Assembly (NCBI RefSeq): GCF_001651035.1
Contig: NZ_LXRG01000192.1
Span: 558,001 to 622,000, forward strand
DNA length: 64,000 nucleotides
Origin: Halomonas sp. ALS9
GTDB taxonomy: Bacteria > Pseudomonadota > Gammaproteobacteria > Pseudomonadales > Halomonadaceae
Direction of reading: 5' to 3'
A program made the translations under genes and the position numbers. The notes under the pieces are model-generated. The model saw only the letters and a list, made by a program, of their open reading frames with translations, ran no database searches and had not been told where the DNA came from. Positions 9,576 to 17,897 of this stretch are shown here, piece by piece. Position 1 is the stretch's first letter. The number at the start of each line of letters is the position of its first letter.

Positions 9576-10901
9576 TCAAGGCGCATCTTTCTCTTCTACC
9601 TCGGGCTCAATGGACTCGTTGGCTTCAATGGGTTCACCATTTTCATCCAGCAATTGGTAGTCATAAGCTGCCTGAAGGCCGGTATCTTCCACTATCGGCT
9701 GCTCTTCTGGTGCTTCTTCTACCGTTTCGTCTGTCCAGTCAGCCCAGTAATCGATATGGCCTGGATAGATGGGCGATAGCACCGCAATCAGAATGCCCAC
9801 CACGGAGAAGATCGAAAACGCCTCCGCATAGCCAACGCCATCAACCAGAATACCCACCACCGGGGAGCCCACTGCCTGCCCAAGCGCACAGGCCATAAAC
9901 GGCAGTACTGGCCCCATGGATAGCCGCCCCGGCAATAGCCGAATACCCGTCATCAGATACAGCCCCGTTAAGCTCATATAGGCAAGCCCAAAGACCATCG
10001 CGGAAAACATCGCCAGCGGTAACTGACTGGGGCTAGCGGCCAGCAATGCCAAGCTTGAAGACAGCATCATCAGCATCAATGCCTGGGTAATGGGCGGGTT
10101 ATTGCGGTCGGCTAAATCGCTCACCACGGCACCGCCGAGCCCAGCGATACCCACCGCAAACCACAGCCAACCGGTTTGGTTAGCGGGCAGCGCACCCAGG
10201 GTAACCGCCAAGTCGGGGGCGAAAAGCCAGTACGGGGCAGACACAAAGCCCATGGCGAAAGCGAATAGCGTAAGCCGAATGAGCCGCGACCACTGCAACC
10301 GGGTGATGGGCGGCGGCGGTGCCGCGTTAGCGGGAATCACCCGTGACACTGAAGGAATGAAGTACCACGCCGCCGCTACCCCCAGACCGGTCAGAACGGC
10401 AAAGATCGTGTAGGTCAGCCGCCACGCGTCCGCAAGAAACACCACCGTCGGCACTGCCACGATAATCCCCACGCTGGTGCCTGCGTTCATAATCGAACTG
10501 ACACGCCCGTGCATCGTCCGGCTTACCAGCGCCTGCATCGCGGCGGTGAGGGCGGGCATCATCAAACCGGTGCAGATACCGCAGATAAACACCCCCACAC
10601 CCAGCGCAAGTGAGCCTGACGCCTGGCTGATCAACCCCAGGCCAGCCACCCCGAAGCCACCCGACAGCATCGCCAGATTACGTGCACCGAGTCGATCAGC
10701 GGCAAGCGGAGCAACCAGTGTGGCCAGCACGAAACTAATAAACGGCAGTGCCCCGATGATACCAATGAGGTACGGCGTGAGACCCAGCTCGGCGCTAATG
10801 GAGGGCACAAAAAGACCAAACGCAAAACGTGCCAGCCCGTAACTAATCGCGACCAGCGCGGCACCGAAGATAGCAAACCCTATGTTCGACAAGGTTCTCA
10901 T
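9576..10901 (-). CDS. MFS transporter of the YbfB/CynX type with acidic C-terminal tail
   Basis: The 441-residue protein has about twelve hydrophobic helices, with the N-terminal signature SYGLARFAFGLFVPSI and the loop-2 motif ADRLGARNLAM typical of the major facilitator superfamily (YbfB/YjiJ-like branch). It probably exports or imports a small molecule across the inner membrane. The substrate cannot be read from sequence. The last 60 residues after the final helix are hydrophilic with about a third Asp or Glu (21 of 60) and only one Lys, an unusual cytoplasmic tail. The gene is monocistronic. Confidence 0.85.
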   Translation of the reverse strand: MRTLSNIGFAIFGAALVAISYGLARFAFGLFVPSISAELGLTPYLIGIIGALPFISFVLATLVAPLAADRLGARNLAMLSGGFGVAGLGLISQASGSLALGVGVFICGICTGLMMPALTAAMQALVSRTMHGRVSSIMNAGTSVGIIVAVPTVVFLADAWRLTYTIFAVLTGLGVAAAWYFIPSVSRVIPANAAPPPPITRLQWSRLIRLTLFAFAMGFVSAPYWLFAPDLAVTLGALPANQTGWLWFAVGIAGLGGAVVSDLADRNNPPITQALMLMMLSSSLALLAASPSQLPLAMFSAMVFGLAYMSLTGLYLMTGIRLLPGRLSMGPVLPFMACALGQAVGSPVVGILVDGVGYAEAFSIFSVVGILIAVLSPIYPGHIDYWADWTDETVEEAPEEQPIVEDTGLQAAYDYQLLDENGEPIEANESIEPEVEEKDAP

Positions 10902-11132
10902 ACTAAATACTCCTAGGCCGCGTGTGACATAAAAGAAAATTCCCCTGTCAGCCTAGTGGTCACGTTGCTTATCTGCACATCACGGTGTCGATATTGGATA
11001 CGAACGGGGCGCTTTAAGGCGTTGTTCGGCAAAATATCGGGGTTGCTGTGGCGATAATACTCATGGCAAGCAGATACATTTATCTACTCAAACCGTTTAA
11101 GCTGATCACTAACGTGCAAAAGGTTACTTGTT

Positions 11133-11609
11133 ATGACCAGCGTGGCGATATTTGTCGATATCCAAAATGTCTATTACACCGTTAAAGAGTCGTATCGCCG
11201 CAACTTTGATTACAACAAGTTCTGGGCCCAGGCAACCGCTAATAGAAACGTGGTGAAAGCGATTTGCTACGCCATCGATAGAGGCGACCAAAAGCAGCGA
11301 GAGTTTCAAAACATCCTCCGAGCGATTGGTTTTGAGGTAAAGCTGAAGCCTTTTATTCAGCGCTCAGATGGCTCCGCAAAAGGCGATTGGGACGTGGGCA
11401 TCGCGCTCGACGCCATTGAATACGCCGAACAGGCAGACGTGATCGTACTGGTATCCGGCGATGGCGACTTTGATCTGCTGGCCAATAAAATCCGTGTTAA
11501 GCATGGAAAACGAGTCGAAGTTTATGGTGTCCCGCAGCTTACTGCAGCGTCACTAATCAATGAGGCCAGCGCGTTTATAGCGATTGATGAAGGGCTTTTG
11601 CTAGGTTAA
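11133..11609 (+). CDS. NYN-domain (LabA/DUF88) putative ribonuclease
   Basis: This 158-residue protein is a complete NYN domain of the PIN-like nuclease fold. The acidic residues expected for metal binding are visible: D9 in FVDIQNVYY, the Asp pair in KGDWDVGIALD and the Asp residues in LVSGDGDFDLLA. The C-terminal part (VEVYGVPQLTAASLINEAS) is typical of the LabA/DUF88 group. It probably cleaves RNA in the cytosol, but no target is known. The gene is separated from its neighbours and has only a weak AAAGG ribosome-binding site. Confidence 0.85.
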   Translation: MTSVAIFVDIQNVYYTVKESYRRNFDYNKFWAQATANRNVVKAICYAIDRGDQKQREFQNILRAIGFEVKLKPFIQRSDGSAKGDWDVGIALDAIEYAEQADVIVLVSGDGDFDLLANKIRVKHGKRVEVYGVPQLTAASLINEASAFIAIDEGLLLG

Positions 11610-11941
11610 ATTTAATTCAGAAAAGCGCATCTGCACGGTTTATGATAACTGTTGCCAACAGCAGGCCACCGCAAGAGAACGGGAGTGCCAGATTGTCGGC
11701 AGGCAGCACATTTCAGCGCTATAAAAAAACCTCAACTGCTGCAAAACGTTTATCCATCGTTTACTGGGTTATGAGAAATAACTGAACCAAACCTTCCCAA
11801 TGCATACTTTCGTCTAAATTCCCTAGCCTATTCGCCCATACCGAACCTGCATAGGCTATGCACAGCAGCATGCTGCCAGTTAAATATTCCAACGCTCTGG
11901 CCAGCCAATACTCTGTTGAATAACGATGACGATATGCTCCG
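11610..11941. other. Intergenic region upstream of gdhA with two palindromes
   Basis: No gene was found in these 332 bp. Two palindromes lie close together upstream of gdhA: TGCATAG-G-CTATGCA at 11848-11862 and GCAGCATGCTGC at 11865-11876, which end 65 bp before the gdhA start codon. They are candidates for repressor or activator sites. No clear Shine-Dalgarno sequence precedes the gdhA ATG. Confidence 0.4.
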
Positions 11942-13294
11942 ATGCCTTACGTTCACGATACGCTGACACGACTTAATAAAAGCAGCCCTGCACAAGCAGA
12001 ATTCTATCAGGCTACCGAAGAAGTGCTCGAATGCCTGCGCCCGCTCATCGAGCAGAGCGACTACTATCACCAACACAGCATTATTGAGCGAATAGTCGAG
12101 CCCGAACGGCAAATCATGTTCCGGATAAGCTGGGTAGATGATGCTGGAAAAGTACGGGTCAACAAGGGCTATCGCGTACAGTTCAATTCCGCCCTTGGCC
12201 CTTACAAGGGCGGCTTACGATTCCACCCCAGCGTTACCTCGGGCACCATCAAATTTCTCGGCTTTGAGCAGATTTTCAAAAATGCGTTAACCGGCTTGCC
12301 GATAGGCGGCGGGAAAGGCGGCGCCGATTTTGACCCGAAAGGAAAATCGGATAACGAGATCATGCGATTTTGCCAGGCGTTTATGAGCGAGCTGTACCGT
12401 CATATTGGCCCCCACTGCGATGTGCCGGCAGGTGATATCGGCGTTGGTACGCGTGAAATTGGCTATCTCTTTGGTCAGTACAAGCGGCTCACCGGCCACT
12501 ATGAAGGCGTCCTCACCGGCAAAGGGCTGAACTGGGGAGGCTCGCTTGGCCGCAAAGAGGCCACCGGATACGGCGCGGTGTACTTTGCGCAAAACATGCT
12601 AGCTGCCCGTGGAGAAGAGCTGCGCGACAAGACCTGCCTGGTTTCCGGCGCTGGCAATGTCGCCATCTACACCATTGAGAAGTTATACGAGTTGGGCGCT
12701 AAACCGATCACCTGCAGCGATTCACGTGGCACTATCTACGATAAAAGCGGTATTGATCTAGGCTTACTCAAACAGCTCAAAGAAGTGCAGCGCACCTCGT
12801 TAGAAGCCTACTTACACGAGCATCCTGATGCGCACTACATCTCGGCACGTGACTACCCCCAGAACGGTCATGCCGTATGGCGTATTCAAGCCGATGCAGC
12901 GTTCCCCTGCGCCACGCAGAATGAGCTGACCGCAAGCGATGCGGAAAGCCTACTTGCGAATGGCATCACGTGTATTAGTGAAGGGGCCAACATGCCCGCT
13001 ACAAAAGAGGCCGTCGACCTGTTTCTAAACGCTAAAATTGCCTATGGGCCAGGTAAAGCCGCCAATGCAGGAGGCGTCGCTACCAGCCAGCTAGAAATGG
13101 CACAAAATAGCAGTATGGAGCAGTGGCCACTGGAAAAAGTCGACCAAAAATTAAAACAGATCATGGCCAACATTCACCGCCAGTGCGCCGATACAGCCGA
13201 AGAGTTTGGTGATAAAACCAACTTGGTTCTGGGCGCCAATATTGCAGGCTTCAGAAAGGTGGCTGATGCCATGATTGAACAAGGAGTCACGTGA
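11942..13294 (+). CDS. gdhA: NADP-specific glutamate dehydrogenase
   Basis: The 450-residue length and motifs match hexameric bacterial GdhA. The substrate pocket reads YKGGLRFHPSV and GGGKGGADFDPKGKS, where the second Lys is the catalytic one, followed by CDVPAGDIGVG. The NADP-binding Rossmann segment is CLVSGAGNVAIYTIEKL. The enzyme makes glutamate from 2-oxoglutarate, ammonia and NADPH in the cytosol; glutamate is also a main compatible solute and K+ counter-ion in halophiles. A Rho-independent terminator follows, so it is transcribed alone. Confidence 0.95.
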   Translation: MPYVHDTLTRLNKSSPAQAEFYQATEEVLECLRPLIEQSDYYHQHSIIERIVEPERQIMFRISWVDDAGKVRVNKGYRVQFNSALGPYKGGLRFHPSVTSGTIKFLGFEQIFKNALTGLPIGGGKGGADFDPKGKSDNEIMRFCQAFMSELYRHIGPHCDVPAGDIGVGTREIGYLFGQYKRLTGHYEGVLTGKGLNWGGSLGRKEATGYGAVYFAQNMLAARGEELRDKTCLVSGAGNVAIYTIEKLYELGAKPITCSDSRGTIYDKSGIDLGLLKQLKEVQRTSLEAYLHEHPDAHYISARDYPQNGHAVWRIQADAAFPCATQNELTASDAESLLANGITCISEGANMPATKEAVDLFLNAKIAYGPGKAANAGGVATSQLEMAQNSSMEQWPLEKVDQKLKQIMANIHRQCADTAEEFGDKTNLVLGANIAGFRKVADAMIEQGVT

Positions 13295-13336
13295 TCGTCT
13301 TTACTTTATAAATCGCTTATACTTTTAAAAGCACGC

Positions 13337-13370
13337 AGTCCTTCCTTTATTGGGGAAGGGCTGTTTTTTA
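13337..13370 (+). terminator. Rho-independent terminator of gdhA
   Basis: An imperfect stem AGTCCTTCC / GGGAAGGGCT with a short loop is followed by a run of T (GTTTTTTATT). It sits 43 bp after the gdhA stop and upstream of rnk, so rnk needs its own promoter or read-through. Confidence 0.8.
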
Positions 13371-13406
13371 TTGGTTTAAACTTATTGCTTTCCAAGGAGA
13401 GTAATC

Positions 13407-13820
13407 ATGGGACAACGTCCTGCTATTATTATTAACCGCCTTGATGCCGAGCGCCTCCAGCGCTTAATCGACAATGCATCTGATAAAGACATGGCCGTGG
13501 CCCAGCTACTAGAGGAAGAATTAGCGCGAGGTGAAGTCCGCGACCCAGAAGATATTCCGGATGATGTTGTCAGCATGAACAGCCAGGTTCGCTTCACTGA
13601 CCTCACCCGTGGGCTTAAGATGATTCGAACGCTGGTCTACCCGCATTCACTGGAAAGCGTAGCAGATGGTATTTCGGTCATGGCACCCATTGGCGCGGCA
13701 TTGATCGGCCTCAAAGTGGGCGACATCATCGAATGGCCGTTACCTAATAATACCGAAACACGGCTACGTATCGATGCCATTTACTGGCAGCCCGAACGCG
13801 AAAAGCAGTTCCACCGATAA
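13407..13820 (+). CDS. rnk: Nucleoside diphosphate kinase regulator Rnk
   Basis: The 137-residue protein has the Rnk layout: a short N-terminal coiled-coil region (DAERLQRLIDNAS to LLEEELARGEV) and a C-terminal GreA/GreB-like FKBP fold (VSMNSQVRFTDLTRG, MAPIGAALIGLKVGDIIEWP). Rnk binds RNA polymerase near the secondary channel and affects nucleoside diphosphate kinase and alginate or polysaccharide traits in pseudomonads. It lies in the same direction as gdhA but behind a terminator. AAGGAGAG precedes the ATG. Confidence 0.9.
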   Translation: MGQRPAIIINRLDAERLQRLIDNASDKDMAVAQLLEEELARGEVRDPEDIPDDVVSMNSQVRFTDLTRGLKMIRTLVYPHSLESVADGISVMAPIGAALIGLKVGDIIEWPLPNNTETRLRIDAIYWQPEREKQFHR

Positions 13821-13834
13821 GGTGCGGAAGAGAG

Positions 13835-13855
13835 TGAGCTAGCTCCGCTAGCTCA
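13835..13855 (+). terminator. Stem-loop after rnk
   Basis: A perfect 9-bp stem TGAGCTAGC / GCTAGCTCA with a three-base loop (TCC) lies 15 bp after the rnk stop. There is no strong T run after it, so termination may be weak or need Rho. Confidence 0.5.
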
Positions 13856-13998
13856 TGGTTAGGTCAACTATTTTATAGCGATCAATAAAAAGCTATAACT
13901 AAGCATCATTTAGTTTTGCAATTTAATAAGAGATACCGCCCTCCTACAAGTAACGGTACCTGACGTCCGAGACTCGCTCTTCCCAACTGCTGTCGGCT

Positions 13999-14013
13999 AC
14001 GTAATTTTTACGT
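13999..14013. promoter_or_regulatory. Inverted repeat ACGTAA-TTT-TTACGT in the leader of the M20/AbgT operon
   Basis: A perfect 6-bp inverted repeat with a 3-base centre lies 15 bp before a possible small open frame and about 140 bp before the M20 hydrolase gene. It could be an operator or a small RNA hairpin. The surrounding leader also contains GACGTC and GCTGCTGTCGGC segments, but no riboswitch class was recognised. Confidence 0.35.
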
Positions 14014-14027
14014 CTGAGAGTATTATT

Positions 14028-14135
14028 ATGAAACCCCACCACTGTTGCTTTCAAAGCAACAAACATGTCACTCAATGGTCTCTTTCCTGCCTGTCAAGTC
14101 GCTTAACGTTAAAGCACCAAAAATTACATCGATAA
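14028..14135 (+). CDS. Possible leader small ORF (35 residues), unproven
   Basis: An ATG preceded by a GAGAG purine stretch opens a 35-codon frame ending in TAA, 15 bp before the M20 hydrolase start. The product would be rich in His, Cys, Ser and Leu (it starts MKPHHCCFQSN). Its place directly before an operon would fit a leader peptide or a chance frame. There is no homology evidence. Confidence 0.25.
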   Translation: MKPHHCCFQSNKHVTQWSLSCLSSRLTLKHQKLHR

Positions 14136-14150
14136 CGGCAAGGACAGGAC

Positions 14151-15320
14151 ATGTTTTCAGAGCAAGTATTTTCAAAAAAACAGCTGCAGGAAGCTATCGA
14201 ACTGCGGCATGAGCTTCACCAGAACCCAGAGCTTAAATTCCAAGAAAATGATACCGCGAGACTCGTTGCTAATCGCCTTCGCAAACTTGGTTATCAAGTA
14301 ACGGAAGGCATCGCCACCACTGGCGTCATGGCAGAGCTGGGTACAGGGCGGGAAGGGCCTGTGCTTGCATTTCGTGCCGACATGGATGCACTGCCTATCA
14401 ATGAAACCAACGCCTTTGCCCACCGTTCCCAGCGAGAGGGCCTAATGCACGCTTGCGGCCACGATGGGCATACCGCCACACTGTTGCTCGCTGCAGAAGC
14501 TATTATGGCAATGCGGGACGAGTTGTGCGGCCATATAAAACTGCTGTTTCAGCCGGGCGAAGAAGGTGGCAACGGTGCCGATTTAATGGTCAAAGCGGGT
14601 GTGCTGCAAAACCCTAAAGTGGACGCAGTGTTTGGCTACCATAATCGCCCAGGCTTCCCCGCGGGTCAGCTGTTCGTTAAACCTGGCCCAGCAATGGGGG
14701 GGAACGACACTTATAAAGTCACTATAGAAGGCGTTTCTGGTCACGCAGCCATGCCGCACTTGGCGGTGGATCCTATTTATATAGGTTCATCGCTGGTACA
14801 GCAGTTGCAGGGGTTGGTAGGCCGCCATAAATCACCGCTGGAAGCGGGTGTTATTACAGTAGCTTCCTTCCATGCTGGCGATGCTGCCAACGTTATTCCC
14901 GGCCATGCCGAGCTGCTGGTTAATATTCGTAGCGACCGGCCTTCCTCCCGCGACGCCCTGGCAGGAAAACTTGAGCAAGTGACCCAGGGAGTATGTGCAG
15001 CGCATGGTGCTTTTTACCATATAGAGCACTTGCACCAAGTTCCCCCGCTAGTAAATGACCAGAACTGGTCCGAACGAGTGTTGTCCATCGCCACCAAACA
15101 CTCCGTTAGCAACGATATTCAAAAGTTGGACTATATGCCCACCATGGGCGCGGAAGACTTTGCTTTCTATCTTCAGGAAGTACCTGGCTGCTTCTTTTTT
15201 GTCGGCAACGGCGACGGTGCTTACCTGCATAACGAGCGTTATGACTTTAACGATCAAGTCCTACCAGTGGCAGGCGGCATGTTCGTCGCACTAGTTAAAG
15301 AACTGCTAACAAAGCACTAA
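14151..15320 (+). CDS. M20-family amidohydrolase (aminobenzoyl-glutamate/hippurate hydrolase-like)
   Basis: The 389-residue protein has the M20D metal-site motifs: FRADMDALP near 74-82, HACGHDGHTA at about 100-109, QPGEEGGNGA, and a late GAEDFAFYLQEVPG. These enzymes remove the acyl group from N-acyl amino acids such as hippurate, indole-acetyl amino acids or p-aminobenzoyl-glutamate, using two metal ions in the cytosol. The next gene is an AbgT-family carrier, which supports an acyl-glutamate-like or similar amide as substrate. The gap to that carrier is 73 bp, so they probably form one operon. Confidence 0.88.
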   Translation: MFSEQVFSKKQLQEAIELRHELHQNPELKFQENDTARLVANRLRKLGYQVTEGIATTGVMAELGTGREGPVLAFRADMDALPINETNAFAHRSQREGLMHACGHDGHTATLLLAAEAIMAMRDELCGHIKLLFQPGEEGGNGADLMVKAGVLQNPKVDAVFGYHNRPGFPAGQLFVKPGPAMGGNDTYKVTIEGVSGHAAMPHLAVDPIYIGSSLVQQLQGLVGRHKSPLEAGVITVASFHAGDAANVIPGHAELLVNIRSDRPSSRDALAGKLEQVTQGVCAAHGAFYHIEHLHQVPPLVNDQNWSERVLSIATKHSVSNDIQKLDYMPTMGAEDFAFYLQEVPGCFFFVGNGDGAYLHNERYDFNDQVLPVAGGMFVALVKELLTKH

Positions 15321-15393
15321 AAAAACCTTTACTTATAGTCCTTTACTAAGCCATTAGGTTTAAAAATAACGTTCAAAAATAAGGATCAAAACT

Positions 15394-16899
15394 ATGCAAG
15401 GCGTACTCTCTTCTATAGAGCGAGTGGGCAATAAGCTGCCCCATCCTTTTATTCTATTTGCCATTCTGGCGGCTATTGTCGTGGTGGTTTCCGCCATACT
15501 CGCTACCTTGGGTGTTTCTGCGATTAACCCCCAAACCGATGCAGAGGTTTACGTGCGCAGCTTGCTCTCAGCGGATGGGATCGAGTTCATGTTGACCAGT
15601 GTGGTTAGTAACTTTGTCAACTTTCCCCCGCTGGGGCTAATTCTGGTCGTCATGTTTGGCATTGGCCTGGCGGATAAAGTCGGCCTGATGTCGACGTTGA
15701 TGCAGGTCAGTGTGGCGAAAGCGCCGCCCTCTCTGCTTACTTTCTGTGTTTTTATGGCCGGTATCTGCGGAAGCATCGCATCGGATGCCAACTATCTAAT
15801 CTTAATTCCCTTAGCGGCTATGGTGTACTACTCAGTTGGACGGCATCCGATTGCGGGTGCAGCTGCTGCTTACGCTGCCGCTGGAGCGGGGTTTGATGCC
15901 AGCCTCTTCATTACTGTGGGGGACGCACTGTTTGCCGGCATTACTACTGACGCTGCACGCTTAGTCGACCCTGAAGCCTATGTGTCACCAATCGATAACT
16001 ACTATTTCGTCGCCTGCTCGGTGTTTGTACTCGCGACTGTTGGCACCTTGATTGTCGATAAAATCGTGGAGCCCAGGCTTCAGCGTACCCTGCCGATGGG
16101 CAAGGACTTTAAAACTGATATCGTCAAACCGGAATTGACCGAGGCAGAAAAGCGAGGCCTCAAGCGCGTCGGCATTGCCACTCTGCTCTATCTAGCGCTG
16201 GTGCTAATAGCCGTGGTACCGGAGACATCGCCACTGCGCAATGACGAAGGCGGGCTGATTCCATCGCCGTTCCTACGCTCGCTGGTGCCGCTTATGTTTA
16301 TCTACTTTGTCACCATTGGGTTGGTTTACGGTATCACCACCGGAAAGATCACCAGTAGCCGCGATGTACCCCAACGCATGGCAGAGTCGGCTAGCGACCT
16401 AGCCCCCACCCTAGTGCTGTTCTTTGCCATTTCGCAATTTATTGCCTACTTCCGCTGGTCGGAGCTTGGTCAGTACATTGCCATTGAAGGCTCAAACATT
16501 TTGCAAAGCACCGGGTTTACTGGGCTCCCGCTAGTGGGCGCGTTTATTGCTATGAGCGCAGTTCTTAACGTCTTTATGACCAGCGGCTCGGCCCAATGGG
16601 CATTAATGGCGCCGGTTTTCGTTCCCATGCTGATGATGATCGACTTCGATCCCGCCTTTGTATTGGCGATGTTCCGCATCGGAGACTCCAGTACTAACAT
16701 CATCTCTCCAATGAGCCCCTACTTCTCGGTCGCCCTGGTGTACATGCAGCGCTACAAACCTGATATGGGATTAGGCACGCTCATCGCCACCATGCTGCCA
16801 TTGGCCATGAGCTTCTTGATCGCCTGGTCTGCATTTCTGATGTTCTGGCTGGCTATGGGGTGGCCGATTGGCCCCGGCGTTTACATGATGGCGAACTGA
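15394..16899 (+). CDS. AbgT-family transporter
   Basis: The 501-residue integral membrane protein matches AbgT carriers in length and motifs: the N-terminal VGNKLPHPFILFAIL, a conserved SDANYLILIPLAAMVYYSVGRHP, and a late FRIGDSSTNIISPMSPYFSV. Family members move p-aminobenzoyl-glutamate, or export sulfonamides by proton exchange. Its pairing with the M20 hydrolase upstream points to uptake of an N-acyl or aminobenzoyl amino acid followed by cleavage in the cytosol. An AAGGA site precedes the ATG. Confidence 0.9.
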   Translation: MQGVLSSIERVGNKLPHPFILFAILAAIVVVVSAILATLGVSAINPQTDAEVYVRSLLSADGIEFMLTSVVSNFVNFPPLGLILVVMFGIGLADKVGLMSTLMQVSVAKAPPSLLTFCVFMAGICGSIASDANYLILIPLAAMVYYSVGRHPIAGAAAAYAAAGAGFDASLFITVGDALFAGITTDAARLVDPEAYVSPIDNYYFVACSVFVLATVGTLIVDKIVEPRLQRTLPMGKDFKTDIVKPELTEAEKRGLKRVGIATLLYLALVLIAVVPETSPLRNDEGGLIPSPFLRSLVPLMFIYFVTIGLVYGITTGKITSSRDVPQRMAESASDLAPTLVLFFAISQFIAYFRWSELGQYIAIEGSNILQSTGFTGLPLVGAFIAMSAVLNVFMTSGSAQWALMAPVFVPMLMMIDFDPAFVLAMFRIGDSSTNIISPMSPYFSVALVYMQRYKPDMGLGTLIATMLPLAMSFLIAWSAFLMFWLAMGWPIGPGVYMMAN

Positions 16900-16911
16900 T
16901 GCCGCTAAGCA

Positions 16912-17808
16912 TCACTGCATCGTCAGCATAAGTTTCCATAAATAGTCGGCAGCGGGCGACAGCCTTCTGCCGACTCGGCGCACTAGGTTACCCTGACTGG
17001 TGGCAGCCATGGGGTGCTGGATGGGTACTGCTTTCAGCAACCCAGCCTCTATTTCATTGCGCGCAGCCGCCGCCGTCATAAATGAAACCCCAATGCCCGC
17101 ACTCGCCATTCGTCGTGATACGGAGTGCAAATTGCAGCGATAGCTAGGCGTTGCCGGTTGCCCAGCAGCGCTGAACAGGGCGTTAACGAATTGCTGCGAC
17201 CCCGACACATCCGGTAGAAAAATTAGCTTATGTTTTAATAGCTCCGCCACCGAAACACTTTCCTGACTAGCGAGAGGATGAAACAGAGCAACCAGTGCAC
17301 ACAGCGGCCCTCGCTCAAAAGAATGCACAATGAGCCTTGGATCAGAAACTGGGCCATAAGTAATAGCGATATCAACCTCGTCGTTAGCCACCATTTCATG
17401 GGGTTCACGTGGATAGTAAATGCCTGTTTTGATATCGATAAGCACGTCTGGATACTGCTTCGAAACCCGTCGCATCACGTAATTGATAAAGCTATCCACA
17501 AAGCCATCGCCCACAGATACCACCACCTTCCCCGCCTGCATGTTACGCAGACGAGCAAGTGTATCCTCCAACTCTGAATTCAGCCGACGCTGAGCTAGAA
17601 AACTATCCACCACCAGTTGGCCCGCTTCCGTCAGCATGACATGACGCCCCTGCCGTTCTAGCAGCGCCATACCCAAATCCTGCTCGAGGCCTCGCACCTG
17701 GCGGCTCACCACGGAAGGGTTGATATGCAGATGCTCTGCCGCTGCGCGGATACCGCCGCAACTGCGAACTTCCAACAAATAGAAAGCACGTTTATCCAGT
17801 ATGTCCAT
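16912..17808 (-). CDS. LysR-family regulator, candidate regulator of the M20-AbgT operon
   Basis: The 298-residue protein has an N-terminal LysR helix-turn-helix (FYLLEVRSCGGIRAAAEHLHINPSVVSRQVRGLEQDLG) and a periplasmic-binding-like effector domain from about residue 90. The gene is convergent with abgT with only 12 bp between their stops. The usual divergent LysR arrangement is absent, so control of the hydrolase/carrier operon is only a guess from proximity. Confidence 0.9.
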   Translation of the reverse strand: MDILDKRAFYLLEVRSCGGIRAAAEHLHINPSVVSRQVRGLEQDLGMALLERQGRHVMLTEAGQLVVDSFLAQRRLNSELEDTLARLRNMQAGKVVVSVGDGFVDSFINYVMRRVSKQYPDVLIDIKTGIYYPREPHEMVANDEVDIAITYGPVSDPRLIVHSFERGPLCALVALFHPLASQESVSVAELLKHKLIFLPDVSGSQQFVNALFSAAGQPATPSYRCNLHSVSRRMASAGIGVSFMTAAAARNEIEAGLLKAVPIQHPMAATSQGNLVRRVGRRLSPAADYLWKLMLTMQ

Positions 17809-17897
17809 GAGCTAGCCGTGAGGAACGGAAACAATAGATCAGCATAATAAACTGACGTTAGCTAGCTAATCGAATTTTTACCAATCATAGCTATCGC

